Source: Cheiracanthium punctorium (Eukaryota > Arthropoda > Arachnida > Araneae > Cheiracanthiidae). From it: a stretch of DNA of 64,000 bases. Where the stretch lies: the NCBI GenBank assembly GCA_038373885.1, contig JAWZYV010000113.1, positions 620,501 through 684,500 on the forward strand, given 5' to 3'. The position numbers and the translations under genes were made by a program. Of this stretch, positions 1 through 10,309 are shown piece after piece (positions within the stretch are counted from its first letter, which is position 1; each line of letters starts with the position of its first letter). The notes under the pieces are model-generated. The model ran no database searches. It was not told the DNA's origin and saw nothing but the letters and a program-made list of their open reading frames with translations.

Positions 1-1906
1 CAAACGATATTTTTAATGTGATTTCTATAAGATATTGTATTAATTTTTTTAATATTTGCCCTGGTAATTTTGTGACTTTGAATTCTCTTTGGATCTATTT
101 AATATTGACACTACATTGTATTAAAGTTATTTTAGTTTATGTTATCAGTTATAGGTATTTAATTTTACATATCAACCACAGTGAAACAGCTAAATACTTA
201 GAATTAAAGAACTTCTGGCAAACAGTTTGGCCTACATTATAAAGAAAATGTAATACTGAGAAAAAAAAAGACTTAGTTTAAAGTATTTGTTTAGGCAACA
301 TACACTGTAAAGCGAAAGAAATTACGAACCCTTATAAATTCTGCATAACTAATTACCTTGGCACTTGATTTAAGGATCGGTTGCTTGTATTATGAAAATT
401 AGATTAATTGTTTAGTAAAAGCAGTGGAGTGTTGATGAAAAACAAAACTCGTTGGTTTTCTTATATTACGTCTGAAAATTCACAGTTTTAAAAATTTAGA
501 TAATGAATTTAGGAGACGCAAAATCACGAACGTGGAATTCTTAAAACTATAAATTGATGATGTTAGTTTAAAATAAACAAAAGAGCTTTCAAATGAATAA
601 CCAACATATAAGAGAAATTTTTACATAATTACCATTTATTATTTCAATATAAAGACGACAAAGGTATAAACTCGTAAATAACCTTGCTTAAAAGATCATT
701 TATTACCGAAGCTAATAATAGGCCCTGAAGAAAGAATCTAGGCCTATGTTCAGACCCGGAATGATTGACTTATTTTTTCAATCTTTCTTGAAAAGAAATC
801 TTCCTGCAGACGAAATAGTTAATCTTTCCACTATGTTCAAAGCTCAGTCAACCATCGAGAAGAAAATTATCATACCGCTGTTAGAGATTGATGAACGGCA
901 GACCTCCGTAACGGTATGAACAGCATTAAAAAAAAAGAATTTTTAAAGATTTCAAGTTACACGACAGATGAAATATCACCCCCCCCAGTTTTCGCACGGA
1001 TAAATAGATTTTCAGCCACATAAGTTTTTTTTTTTTTTTTTTGGTACGTTTAGCCACGGAACGAATATGACGTATTGAAAGAACTAATGTTCTCTTCAGT
1101 AATCTGCAGTGTTAAAGTTCGAGTCTACAATTCTGAAATTTAAACTTCATGTTTGTACATTTGATTTAAATTTAATTTTCTGACTGGGGAGGCCATGTAA
1201 ACATTTTCCACGTCTCATGGAAAATATTTTCATGGATGAATAAGTATTTTCATGGTTACCATGTATATATTCGTTTTTATGGTAGGGCATCCAAATTTTA
1301 AATTTACAAAAATAATCATTATAATACAGTTTTTCAAGATTTATTCCTTTTTTTTTCAAGCATAATTTTTTTTGTTAAAAAATAAGATCGGTGTAGCTTC
1401 CATGAAAGTTCATGTTTTTATGAAGTTTTGAAATCTGCAGCAGGAAAACTAACTTTGCATTTCTCTCCTTTTGCTGATCAATCAGAAGATCAACATTTTG
1501 TAACAGCAAAAGCGAACTTTAATTATTTCATGTGCACTGCGCCTAACGCAATTCGAGACTTGGCCAGATTTACCAAAGGGACATGTTCCAACTCGCTTTA
1601 GTTTTGAAATAAGCACTAGATGACGCCAGAGAACAAACTAGCTGAAATAGCGACGCATCACAGATCGTATACAAAAATTTCATTTCAGTAGCTGCTGTCA
1701 AATTGTCGAAAGACGATATTTTCTGCATTTTTCGGATAGTGAGTAAAATTTCAGATTATTAGAACTTAAAATAAACGAACTAGCATTAAAGTAACTGAGC
1801 GGATATTGCTTGTACTGAAACGTGATTTCTTTCTTCTCGAAACTGTGCATTTGTTTTGCAAATAACTTAACCGCTACTCGTAGAGGTGGTGTCAAATTTG
1901 CAATAT
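1..1906. other. AT-rich DNA, no gene seen
   Basis: No supportable gene. Open frames are short and without recognisable domains. The visible structure is a run of eight C near 980-988 and an 18-base T run at 1025-1042. The segment ends where the 24-bp minisatellite begins. Confidence 0.6.
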
Positions 1907-2074
1907 TGCAGAGGGGGCAAATTTTTCAAGATCATAAGGGGAGCATTTTCCAACATCATTAGGGGAGCCTTTTCCTACATCATTAGGGGAGCATTTTCCA
2001 ACATCATTAGGGGAGCATTTTCCTACATCATGAGGGGAGCATTTTCCAACAGGATAAGGGGACCATATTACAAC
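1907..2074. repeat. 24-bp minisatellite encoding an 8-residue repeat
   Basis: Six tandem 24-bp units run from 1931 to 2074, built on ATCATTAGGGGAGCATTTTC plus CAAC or CTAC. A degenerate leading unit lies at 1907-1930. The last unit (2051-2074) is diverged. Because the period is a multiple of three, several frames stay open. The + strand reads IIRGAFSN/Y in one frame and GEHFPTSL in another, and the - strand reads VGKCSPND. Units alternate CCAAC and CCTAC endings, so the higher-order period may be 48 bp. Whether any frame is translated cannot be told from the sequence. Confidence 0.85.
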
Positions 2075-2202
2075 ACGTCTTGGACGAAGACGTACTTTAT
2101 ACATCCTACGAAGAAAATGCGACTCGGAAAGAAAAAGAAAAAGAAGCCGGCTATACTAACTGATACTTCTGTCAAAAATTAGCTGAGAACTTATCTAAAA
2201 AA

Positions 2203-2493
2203 ATGAATAAAGAAAAACTGCAAAAAGAATTACATAAAAGGCGAGAGAAAAAGTGAAAGCCAATCCCAGTTAAGAAGCTGTTTGGACGTTTGGTTTTGAC
2301 TGTTTCTTGTAAAAGTGACATGGTAAGTTGTCTACAACAAAAGAAAATTTGGTGCGGTCAACGCGCAAGAAATGAGCGCATGAAGACTTCACCAAAAGAG
2401 ATGTTACATCTACTGTTTGTCTTCACTATGATTCAGGACAATGACGTCTTTTGTTTAAAAAAGAAAATTTGTCTTAGCAAAACTGTAAAGTGA
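2203..2493 (+). pseudogene. Unrecognised lysine-rich frame with one internal stop
   Basis: I do not recognise this product. From the ATG at 2203 the frame reads a basic, lysine-rich start (MNKEKLQKELHKRREKK), meets a single TGA at 2254-2256, then stays open in the same frame to the stop at 2491-2493, about 97 codons in all. A basic stretch (SERKRKRSRLY) also occurs just upstream in the GEHFP frame of the minisatellite. With that repeat and the GEHFP echo near 2720, this could be a decayed coding unit of a mobile element. Chance openness in A-rich DNA is a real alternative. No splice structure or domain supports a host gene. Confidence 0.25.
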
Positions 2494-3946
2494 TAGTTTT
2501 TGTAAAATAATTAAGTGACATTAGTTTTCCATATCCAGCTACTCTCTATTACTCGGTTGTCATCTTACCTACTACACTATTATTATGTCTTCTTAGTTTA
2601 CAATAAAAATGCATATTAAGTAACAAGCAAAGTTTATTTCTTGTGTTTTACCATAAGTATAGTTGGAAAATTTGACCCGGTACATGTTTTGGTAGGTTGG
2701 AAAACTTGGACCGCGTACGGGGAACATTTTCCACCCTCAGATGAACAGACTAAACCACTTGCTGTTAGAAAGTATATTTACTAGTGACGAAGGGCTTTGA
2801 CTGACGAAGACCAAAATAATTTTTGGTCGAAACGTACGTATCTTCTTACCTATAACATCTTATGTGTGTTTTTTACAAAGTTTTTTATTTACTTTATCGT
2901 TTAACACCAGCAGTATTTTGAGTGTTTTTCCGTAGTTTTATTAATTGTTAAAACTCTGAATACACTGGAAAATCAAAATCTTTTTCTATGCGCAATTATT
3001 CTTTTGCTTATCAAACTGATAATCAATAAATGTTCGATGAAAACGTAATCTACATTTCTTTTTTGCATGAGTCCACTTAAAAAAAGTTTTGCTACAACAA
3101 TTAAAATATATTTTGTAATCACTAATTCAAATGTGTTCATTTTTACTGCTGCATTATAACTGCATTAAAATATACTGGAGTGGTGAAGTACCAAAATAAA
3201 ATACATTTTAGATTTAAATAATAAAAATTCTGATCAATGTTACTACACAGAGAAAAGAAACTAATTACTTTTACATTTTTACTAATGATAATTAACGTTA
3301 ATTCCTTGAAATAACATCGATTTTGATTATTTTTAAAAGAGTTTTTTAAAGCGAATTAGTGCTGGCTGTGATTTTATAAAACACATAAATGCTTGTTTTT
3401 ATAAAGGCAATTAGCAACTAACAAAATGTTAGTAAAAAATTGCCGTCGCAATAGGTATTGTGGATCAATTAAAATTTTCAAATGAGTATTTTTACAGTTT
3501 AATACAACAAAAAACAATTAGCTAAGAGAAAACCAACATATTTATCGAAGGACATTTTAAAAATCGTATTAACACTGTTAAAGATATAATCATTAAATGA
3601 AATGTCCTCGGTAATTATATGATAACATTTACTTTAAAACTTTCAGTGTAGCTTCGCGGATTAAATCATGCTATAAAAAATGGTAATTTAAATCTATATA
3701 TGTATGTGCGTGTGTGTGTGTGTGTGAAATAACGAAAAATATGACGAAGTATTTTAATTACTGCGTTTTCATAAAAGGGTTTAGTTTAAAATAATAAAGA
3801 TGAATTGTGAGAACATTGTTCATGTAAGTTATACAGAAATTTCTCTGAGAGAAAAATTACAGTTACCTGAACGGAGCTTTTAAGCTGTTTTAAGTCTATC
3901 AGAAGACTATGTAAGACAGTAAATGAATGGTTATCTATCCATTTTA
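2494..3946. other. AT-rich DNA; echo of the minisatellite motif; (TG)8
   Basis: No gene seen. Around 2655-2745 two loose copies of a GTAC...TTTTCCAAC-type word (read on the - strand) occur, together with GGGGAACATTTTCCA, which closely matches the minisatellite unit. In the frame opening at 2661 this reads ...YGEHFPPSDEQTKPL and ends at a stop near 2780. A short hairpin (GACCAAAATAATTTTTGGTC) lies near 2810. A (TG)8 microsatellite is at 3711-3726. Confidence 0.5.
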
Positions 3947-3973
3947 CACTCATGTCCATAAATTAAGGATAAT
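3947..3973 (+). repeat. Left terminal inverted repeat of the Tc1-like element
   Basis: This 27-bp end begins CACTCATGTCCATAAATT and pairs with 5425-5451 at 26 of 27 positions. The preceding TA (3945-3946) is the target duplication. Confidence 0.95.
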
Positions 3974-4118
3974 TCAGAATCACACAGAAATTGATCTCTA
4001 AAATAAAAATTTCACCTGTGGAATGATCACACACATCTTGAAGAAGAATATGCAAATTACAGGAAACCACCAGATGGCGTGGATGGTACGTCACAATGAC
4101 GAGAGTGTAAGAGAGGGG

Positions 4119-4125
4119 TATATAA
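4119..4125 (+). promoter_or_regulatory. Probable TATA box of the transposase
   Basis: TATATAA sits in a GC-richer context (GGGGTATATAAGGAATGG). A TTCACA initiator-like word follows about 33 bases downstream (4152-4157), and the chosen ATG is at 4197. This spacing fits a core promoter inside the element and argues against translation from the upstream in-frame ATG at 4023. Confidence 0.6.
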
Positions 4126-4196
4126 GGAATGGTGGCAAAGAAGTAAAATTGTTCACAAGCGCTGTGAAAGCCTTTCAGTGCAAAAACTGCATAGTT

Positions 4197-5225
4197 ATGG
4201 CACAAAGGAGGCATTTGGATGATGTTTTACGTGGCAGAATTATCGGACGACTGGAATGTGGACATACCCAGCTGGAAGTATCCGAGGAACTTGGAATCGC
4301 CCACAGTGTCATCTCCAGGCTTTGGCAACGATTCCAAGATGATGGTAATGTGAGTAGACGTTACAGCACAGGTCGCCCCCGAGTTACAACGCCGAATGAG
4401 GACCGCTATTTGGCAGTTACTGCCAAAAGAAACAGACGGAGTACAGCATCAGACCTGTCTCGTCAGCTCTCTTCAGCTACCGGTACGACAGTTTCAAGGC
4501 AGACCGTGTACAGACGCTTAGGGCACATTGGTCTATATGCTCGTAGGCCTGTCAGATGTGTTCCACTTACCGCAACTCACTGTCGCCTGCGATTAACCTG
4601 GAGTAGAGAGCATGCATTGTGGACACCGCAACAGTGGTCTTGTGTGATGTTTTCCGACGAGTCCAGGTTTAGTTTGGAGTCTGATTCTCGCCGGACATTC
4701 ATCTGGAGAGCGCCAGGTACCCGTTACCACCAAGAGAACACCATTGAAAGACACCGTTACGGTGGTGCAGGATGGCTCGTTTCGGGAGGAATTATTATTG
4801 GTTCCAGAACTGGCCTGCGTGTTCAGAGTGTAACGATGGCAGGCCACATCTATCGGGATGTCATTCTGGAACAACATGTACGTTTGTTTCGGGGCGCCAT
4901 GTGTGCTGAATTTGTGTTTATGGATGACAACGCCCGTCCTCACCGTGCAAACATTGTAGACGAATGCCTTCAATCGGAGGATATCACCCGTATGCATTGG
5001 CCAGCATACACACCGGACTTGAATCCAATAGAGCATGTGTGGGATATGCTTGGCCGACGAATTGCAGCCCGTCAACCCCCTCCCACCTGTCTACCGGAAC
5101 TTCGGAGTGCATTGCTTGATGAGTGGTGTAATATTCCCCAAGATCAGATTGATCATTTGATACTCAGCATGCCTAGGCGTTGTCAGGCCTGTATTGCATC
5201 GTCCGGGAGACATACTCCGTATTAA
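4197..5225 (+). CDS. Tc1-like transposase (DD34E)
   Basis: Cut-and-paste transposase of 342 residues, expected to enter the nucleus, bind the element's inverted repeats and insert it at TA. Residues 1-55 form a paired-like helix-turn-helix (LEVSEELGIAHSVISRLWQRF). A GRPR AT-hook-like linker is at 59-62, and a second helix-turn-helix lies around 80-115. The catalytic triad is complete: D154 in FSDESRF, D244 in FMDDNARPH and E279 in PDLNPIEHVWD, with 34 residues between the last two. Length is normal for the family. I chose the ATG at 4197 because it lies downstream of the TATA box and gives a family-like N-terminus; the frame is also open back to 4023, which would add 58 unlikely residues. One oddity is LVSGGI near residue 194, where many relatives have tryptophan before GG. 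It is the only intact gene in the window. Confidence 0.93.
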   Translation: MAQRRHLDDVLRGRIIGRLECGHTQLEVSEELGIAHSVISRLWQRFQDDGNVSRRYSTGRPRVTTPNEDRYLAVTAKRNRRSTASDLSRQLSSATGTTVSRQTVYRRLGHIGLYARRPVRCVPLTATHCRLRLTWSREHALWTPQQWSCVMFSDESRFSLESDSRRTFIWRAPGTRYHQENTIERHRYGGAGWLVSGGIIIGSRTGLRVQSVTMAGHIYRDVILEQHVRLFRGAMCAEFVFMDDNARPHRANIVDECLQSEDITRMHWPAYTPDLNPIEHVWDMLGRRIAARQPPPTCLPELRSALLDEWCNIPQDQIDHLILSMPRRCQACIASSGRHTPY

Positions 5226-5359
5226 CCATCCTACTAACCATGTTATACTGTTTTTTGTAAATAGGTTCTTTTTTGAAATTTGGTCAAGGGAGTAAAACTT
5301 GCAATTTTTATTAATTATGTCAAACATATAGCATCTTTTTTGCTCTTTACTTTTTGTTT

Positions 5360-5365
5360 AATAAA
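5360..5365 (+). terminator. Polyadenylation signal of the transposase
   Basis: AATAAA lies 135 bases after the transposase stop codon, inside the element and before its right inverted repeat. It is the likely mRNA 3' processing signal. Confidence 0.55.
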
Positions 5366-5424
5366 TAGACTTTACAAATAAGTCAAATTTGTTTTGCTTC
5401 TTTCTCTTTCTTTGCCTGAACTTC

Positions 5425-5451
5425 ATTATCCTTTATTTATGGACATGAGTG
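5425..5451 (-). repeat. Right terminal inverted repeat of the Tc1-like element
   Basis: Reverse complement of the left end with one mismatch. It ends GGACATGAGTG and is followed by the TA duplication at 5452-5453. Confidence 0.95.
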
Positions 5452-5453
5452 TA

Positions 5454-6927
5454 TATCGTCATGGCTTCAAAAACATCCGTAAGAATTAATGACAAATTTA
5501 CAGACACAACCATTAAGAAACGACCAAAATTTGAAAATACAGACATTTAATTGTATGCTATGGTGCAATTTATTTCAATAAAGCTGGCATAATTTGTTAA
5601 CCAAAATATCTCAAAATTTAGTGTTTTTCCTCTTCTAGAATTATTATACATTTGTTATTTTTTGAATTTTTTTTATCACCGAAGTTTTACTATTAAGAGT
5701 TCCAAACCTAATGAAAATACTTTGTAAATGATTATACGCAGTAATTGATCAAAATGGAGATAAAAGGGAAATATTTGCAGATAGCTCAAAGATTGTGTTT
5801 GATATTTTAATTGTAAAAATGAATAATGTAATAATACAACTAGATTGTAGATTGAGAAGACGAGCTATGTTTCAAGATTTCTCTAACATTAACATTACGC
5901 TATTTCCATTTTAAACACATAAAATTACATAGTACCGAATCTATAAAAAATGGAGATAAGAAAAAAATATTTCTAAATGTTTGGAGTATCTGGTGCCAAA
6001 CGAGTCCAAATTTCTACACTAATAAATAAAACTTTTAATTACTACCGCTATATATGAACATTCTATTTTGCTCAAATTTAATAATACCAGTACAGACTAC
6101 AAAAGAGATGCAAATGATGCATTTTTAAATCCTTTTTTAAACTTGAAATATGGACTTTTTAAATGCAGCTTTTCATAGAATTTAACGTTGCGTGTGATCT
6201 CATTATAGCCTTATATAGAAGTATTCTTATTTAAATGAAAATTCATCATGTCAAGGAGTAAAACCAAAACCCAATGACTGGTATTTTAAAAATACAGTGA
6301 AATATCTCCAAACACTTTTTGCTATGTTTTTATTTGTATTAATGCTTAAGCAGAAGATGACTTTTTCCAATGTTCAAATCTGAAATGTATTTATAAAAAT
6401 TGATTATATGTATAATTTAACTCTTTCAGAAAAATATTTCTTCTGCATGGGCAAAATAGAGTTACTTATGGACTAACTCGTGTCTTCCGCAAGTTAAAAT
6501 TTAGCTTTATTACCAGATTAAGGGCTGTATCAATGGATTTTGTTAGCTTCTTTTCGAAAATCGTCACCTTTTATTGCGACTAAAGTATTTAGGTTTAGGC
6601 ACCATTCTACGTACAAAGTCAGAACTAGGCTGATTCTTTTCAGTCTTAAAAGTTTTCATAAAATTTTACTTGTGTGTGAATAATTGACACGTATAGAATA
6701 ACTGCTGAATTGCAGACTTAATTTGCTTACAGTAGTATCCAAAAATACAGAACTTTTTGCTTATCTGAACATTTAACCTTTCTTCACTATTGCAGCCTAC
6801 TGGCGGCAACCACGAAACGTTCTCTGGGTACTTAGCCGCTCAATGGCGACATGCTGGAAACTTTCTTTGAGCATTACCGCCGCTTCACAAAATCTGCATT
6901 CACGGAAAGCTAGGTTGGTATGATTAC
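5454..6927. other. AT-rich DNA, no gene seen
   Basis: Only short open frames and A/T runs. Nothing here could be assigned to a repeat family found elsewhere in the window. Confidence 0.55.
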
Positions 6928-7100
6928 TATAGCTGCCAACAATTTCGGAATATAATTAACAACTTTTTGTATACAGTAATTTTTGTGCCAGAATATAATT
7001 TTTGATTTTTCGAAGGATGCCGCAAAGCTCGTTTTCGCGGCTTAAGCTTCGGTACAGTTCAACCACTTTTGTGAAAAACTCTCTCGTGGCCAGCACTTCC
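6928..7100. mobile_element. Diverged relative of the TIR element at 42115
   Basis: It begins CTATAGCTGCCAACAATTTC and runs on through GGAATATAATTAAC, matching the left end of the complete element at 42115-42307 (CATAGCTGCCAACTACTACG, then the same GGAATATAATTAAC). Weaker similarity continues through a GCTCG...GCGG stretch. No matching right end or target duplication was found, so this is a truncated or diverged copy. Confidence 0.55.
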
Positions 7101-7659
7101 GTACCGAAAAGGTTAAACCGATTTTATGGGTTTTTACTTATTTTTAAATTCTGAAACAGTGTAAGATTAATACAATTTAACAACAAAGTAGGAATTAAAT
7201 TTTTATCAGAAAAAGTGAATTGTCTATTGTGACATAAAGCGAATTTCACATTACTTAAAGCATTTAATGCCCTCCTGTTGTTTAGTAAAACCTCATAATT
7301 TAATTCATCTTTTAAACATTTCGTGAAAGAAAATAGAACAATTATGTTTTTACACGATGAGTCCATTATTAAGAAAAAGCGACGGGATTAAGTTAAAATT
7401 ACCATCAAGTGAGAACAAAAAAATAATAATAATAAAAGCTTCCGTTAGTTAGTAAAGAATGTAATTAATAATGTGAAGACATTTCAGCAAGTATTCACCA
7501 CCTCCCTAATAAACAAAGCTATTTTTAAGTAAGGCAATTGTATTTATGGTGCAAATATTGTTTTTTGCTTCTTTCGTCATAAAAACATACTTTTTATTGT
7601 TTCAAATCAAATAAATAAGCTTATTTCAGTACACACTACATTATGCTCCATCTTATGAT
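7101..7659. other. AT-rich DNA, no gene seen
   Basis: No gene or assignable repeat. A short (AAT)n run lies near 7420-7434. Confidence 0.5.
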
Positions 7660-8290
7660 ATTTGCCTTGTAATGGGCTTGTGTGATGACATTGCCAATTT
7701 CTTCAGGAATTCGCCAGGCTTCTGTGTTGCCATCATTTCCTACCTCGAAGTATATGTGAGGCTTGTGTGATGATAGGATACGGTATGTTTGGTTGTGTGC
7801 TGACTAGGTCTTAATTTTTGACAAAAAATGTGCTGTAGCCGTAATTTGTTGTATTGTACAACATTAGTTACCCTATTAATTATAAAATTAAATACATTTT
7901 TCTTTATCATTGTAATTATATCTAATATAATAAAATTAATCTACACGAACAATTATGAAGGCTCTTGAAATTTTTTAGTTTATGTAAAAAATCACAGAAA
8001 AAAAATAAATGCAGGAGCTCAGCTCTCGTGGCTTCCCATGCAAATTAAGTCTTGGTACTGGCATCGGTACTACTTCCAAGAATACCCTAGGCTTGAGTGC
8101 TGACACCGTTACTACTCTGAAAGTTGCGTGAGGCCTTTGTTCTGACTGATTTAATTCTAACAAAAAATAGTGCAGCAGCAGACCTAATTTATTAAATCAT
8201 GATTTGCAACATTAATTACCTAATTATTTGTGCAGTTGTATACATTTTTGCAATTCCAAATTATTCTATACAATGTAGACTAATAAGAAT
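7660..8290 (+). repeat. Old tandem segmental duplication
   Basis: Two direct copies of roughly 270-300 bp (about 7660-7960 and 8020-8290) share the same order of words: GCTTGTGTG/GCTTGAGTG with GCTGAC, then TTAATTTTTGACAAAAAATG against TTAATTCTAACAAAAAATAG, then GTGCTGTAGC/GTGCAGCAGC, CAACATTAGTTACC/CAACATTAATTACC, and ATACATTTTT. Similarity is patchy, so the event is old. No coding frame is preserved. Confidence 0.5.
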
Positions 8291-8624
8291 ACAATATGTG
8301 TTGGTCAGTTTTAATTATTTTTAGTTATTTTAAAATGCAATACCGTGCTCTTCATAATGGACTCCCCAACATTCAAATGTCATAACTGTGAAACACTGAG
8401 AGGCAAATAGGTGAAAAAAGGGGTATACTTAGTGATGGTTAAAAAAAAAAAAAAGTGGTAGTGGGAAGACAGGTCTGAATTTGTTGTACTACGGTTTGTA
8501 GAAATAGTTCCAATATTGCCTAATAGGTGACACCACAAGCATATGAAGTTTAAATAGTACTCAGAAGTGCAGAATGTTGCTTCATTGTTGGCACGTGTAA
8601 GGGAATTCGGACTGATTATTAGAA

Positions 8625-8857
8625 AAGGTGACCAAACGTCCCCATTTTCCGGGGACAGTTCCCAATTTCAGGGCGTTTTTCAAATTGTCCCGAAAATGTA
8701 AAACAAGAAGTGGGGACAAATTTTAATTATTTCATTGTTTTTTAATTAAATTACTGTTAATTATTTCATTACTTATAAATGCCCCCAGTTTTCCCCAGTT
8801 TTGTTTCAAAATCGGGGGACATGTATCCGATTCTATGTTCAAAAATCTGGTCACCTT
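8625..8857. mobile_element. hAT-like MITE, AAGGTGACCA ends
   Basis: The ends are inverted: AAGGTGACCAAACGTCCCC on the left, and the right end reads AAGGTGACCAGATTTTT on the other strand. Flanks carry an 8-bp duplication with one mismatch, ATTATTAG (8615-8622) and ATAATTAG (8858-8865), with two extra A beside the left copy. The interior has GGGGAC words facing each other and no coding capacity. The 8-bp duplication suggests a hAT-type transposase; superfamily assignment is inference. Confidence 0.75.
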
Positions 8858-8925
8858 ATAATTAGATGACATTGAAGAACACCATGTCATAGTCCTTGGA
8901 GCATTTGTGAAGTTTTCCCGAGTAA

Positions 8926-9147
8926 GGGATTGGTAGGGATTCGCCTCTATATTCCCTGGATCTCGATTCATTTGACTTCTTCTTGTGGGCCTACTTGAAA
9001 AAAACTGCTCAGTCTAAGAATAGCCGAGCTTTGGAACAGCTTGAACAATTCGCCTGTGAGGCATGTGCATTCGTTTTAGTAGACATTGCAATAAGTGTCT
9101 GCCAGCTTTACCCCTCCGTCAAGTCATCTCATTGCAGTGAAAAGTGA
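8926..9147 (+). pseudogene. Mariner-like transposase relic, C-terminal part
   Basis: An uninterrupted 73-codon stretch reads IGRDSPLYSLDLDSFDFFLWAYLK and then a helical tail with ALEQLEQFACEACAF and ISVCQLY. It matches the C-terminal pattern of mariner-like transposases: a WPPRSPDLTPxDFFLWG-type block carrying the third catalytic aspartate, then LEQLKxxIxxEC and VC words. The third-site D in SFDFFLW is kept, but the block is diverged (WPPRSPDLTP has become SPLYSLDLDS). A stop at 8923 cuts it off from anything upstream, and no N-terminal half, start codon or inverted repeats were found nearby. It is a dead fragment between two MITEs. Confidence 0.75.
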
Positions 9148-9159
9148 TATCGAAACCAC

Positions 9160-9300
9160 CAGTAGCCAGGATTTTATTTCGGGGTGGTGCTGAATATCAA
9201 ATTGTAAAATAAAGTTCAATTGTAAAATAAATTTCGAATTGTAAGCTAAGTAAAGGATCCCATTTCGGGGTGGGGGTGCTGCAGTCCCTGGCTGTCTCTG
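9160..9300. mobile_element. Diverged hAT MITE, CAG...AGCCAGG ends
   Basis: The left end is CAGTAGCCAGGATTTTATTT. The right end reads CAGAGACAGCCAGGG on the other strand. Flanks are GAAACCAC (9152-9159) and GAACCACT (9301-9308), the same word with one deleted base. An internal word ATTTCGGGGTGG is repeated near each end. It resembles the CAGTGGCGTAGCCAG group at 42330 and 29505. Confidence 0.55.
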
Positions 9301-9308
9301 GAACCACT

Positions 9309-10309
9309 GTAAAATGATTTGACATCTATTCACGAAGCATACTTTCATACACTAGTTAAAAGACACTCCTCTATGAATGTAGCGCCATCTGATGCCCAAT
9401 CTTGGAGCTGCTTCTGCAAATCGAAGTATAATGAAGTATAATGAATGCCAGATTTGTCGATGTAACATACCACATATTTTGCCTTTCTGTCTCACTGTTT
9501 CTCAGTTATGTTATTTGAAAGTTAAGGTGTCCTTTCTGAAAACCCTGCATACTGCTTTTGTAATTTTTTCTTTGAGACAAACTTCCTGATTTCTTTATAC
9601 ATACTCTTTTGTGAGACAGCATGTAAAGTGAAATATTTGTCTTTACTAAAATATTCTAAATGAACATTGTTTAAGGAATTTTGAATATCGTTATATCAAA
9701 CCAAGGTCTTTACATGATTTGAATTTAAGCAATTTTGAAAGTTTCAGATCCCCCCGATTCCCGAAATATTTTAATAAAATTAATCCGACGAACATCAGTG
9801 GAATTTACAATGAATGTAAAATGAATGTAAAAGAAATCAAAACTTCTCGAATACCAGAGCAGTATACTTTTCCTTGAAAATCGCAGGCAGATAACCGTGT
9901 AAATGAATCATGGGATAAATAGATTCCCACTGAGTAGCCAGATAAGGTCAGCCTATTATTTGGAAGAAAACACATCAAGGATAAAAATGAGTTTCCTGCT
10001 TCAGAGCTTTAGCAAGAAAAATTCCGTACACAGTCTGTAAACACTATACACAGTTGAATCCGATTCTTTTCAGGCGGAAAAACGGTTTCATTTTGCTTAC
10101 ATCAAATATTTCGTATTGTCTGTTGGGCACAAGTACATAATACACACATAACGAACATGAAAGGAATTGAATGTATTAGACTTCTTTCTCATGATGTAGA
10201 TATTTTTCAAACGAAATAGAGAGATTTCTTTACTCTGAAAATTGTTTTTAATCTATTAACCTATATTTAATCTGATCTACTATGAAAAGCTCAATATATG
10301 GTTATTACT
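9309..10309. other. AT-rich DNA, no gene seen
   Basis: No gene or assignable repeat. A short direct repeat (TGAATGTAAAA, twice) lies near 9811-9833. Confidence 0.5.

Larger units (their letters stand above)
3947..5451 (+). mobile_element. Complete Tc1-like transposon
   Basis: The element is 1505 bp. Its 27-bp terminal inverted repeats lie at 3947-3973 and 5425-5451, begin CACTCATGTCCATAAA and differ at one position (T/A). A TA dinucleotide flanks each side (3945-3946 and 5452-5453), the target-site duplication typical of Tc1/mariner insertion. Inside are a TATA box, one long transposase frame with no frameshift, and a polyadenylation signal. The near-identical ends and open frame suggest a young and possibly autonomous copy, but activity cannot be judged from sequence alone. 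Confidence 0.95.

Noticed and set aside
1931..2074. CRISPR array
   Set aside because: The 24-bp units are directly adjacent without spacers, and the genome is eukaryotic.
4023..4196. Upstream ATG extending the transposase by 58 residues
   Set aside because: It lies before the TATA box, and the added residues do not resemble the family; the ATG at 4197 gives a normal N-terminus.
4593..5075. 160-codon minus-strand frame inside the transposase gene
   Set aside because: It is the antisense shadow of the Tc1 coding sequence, with no signals of its own.
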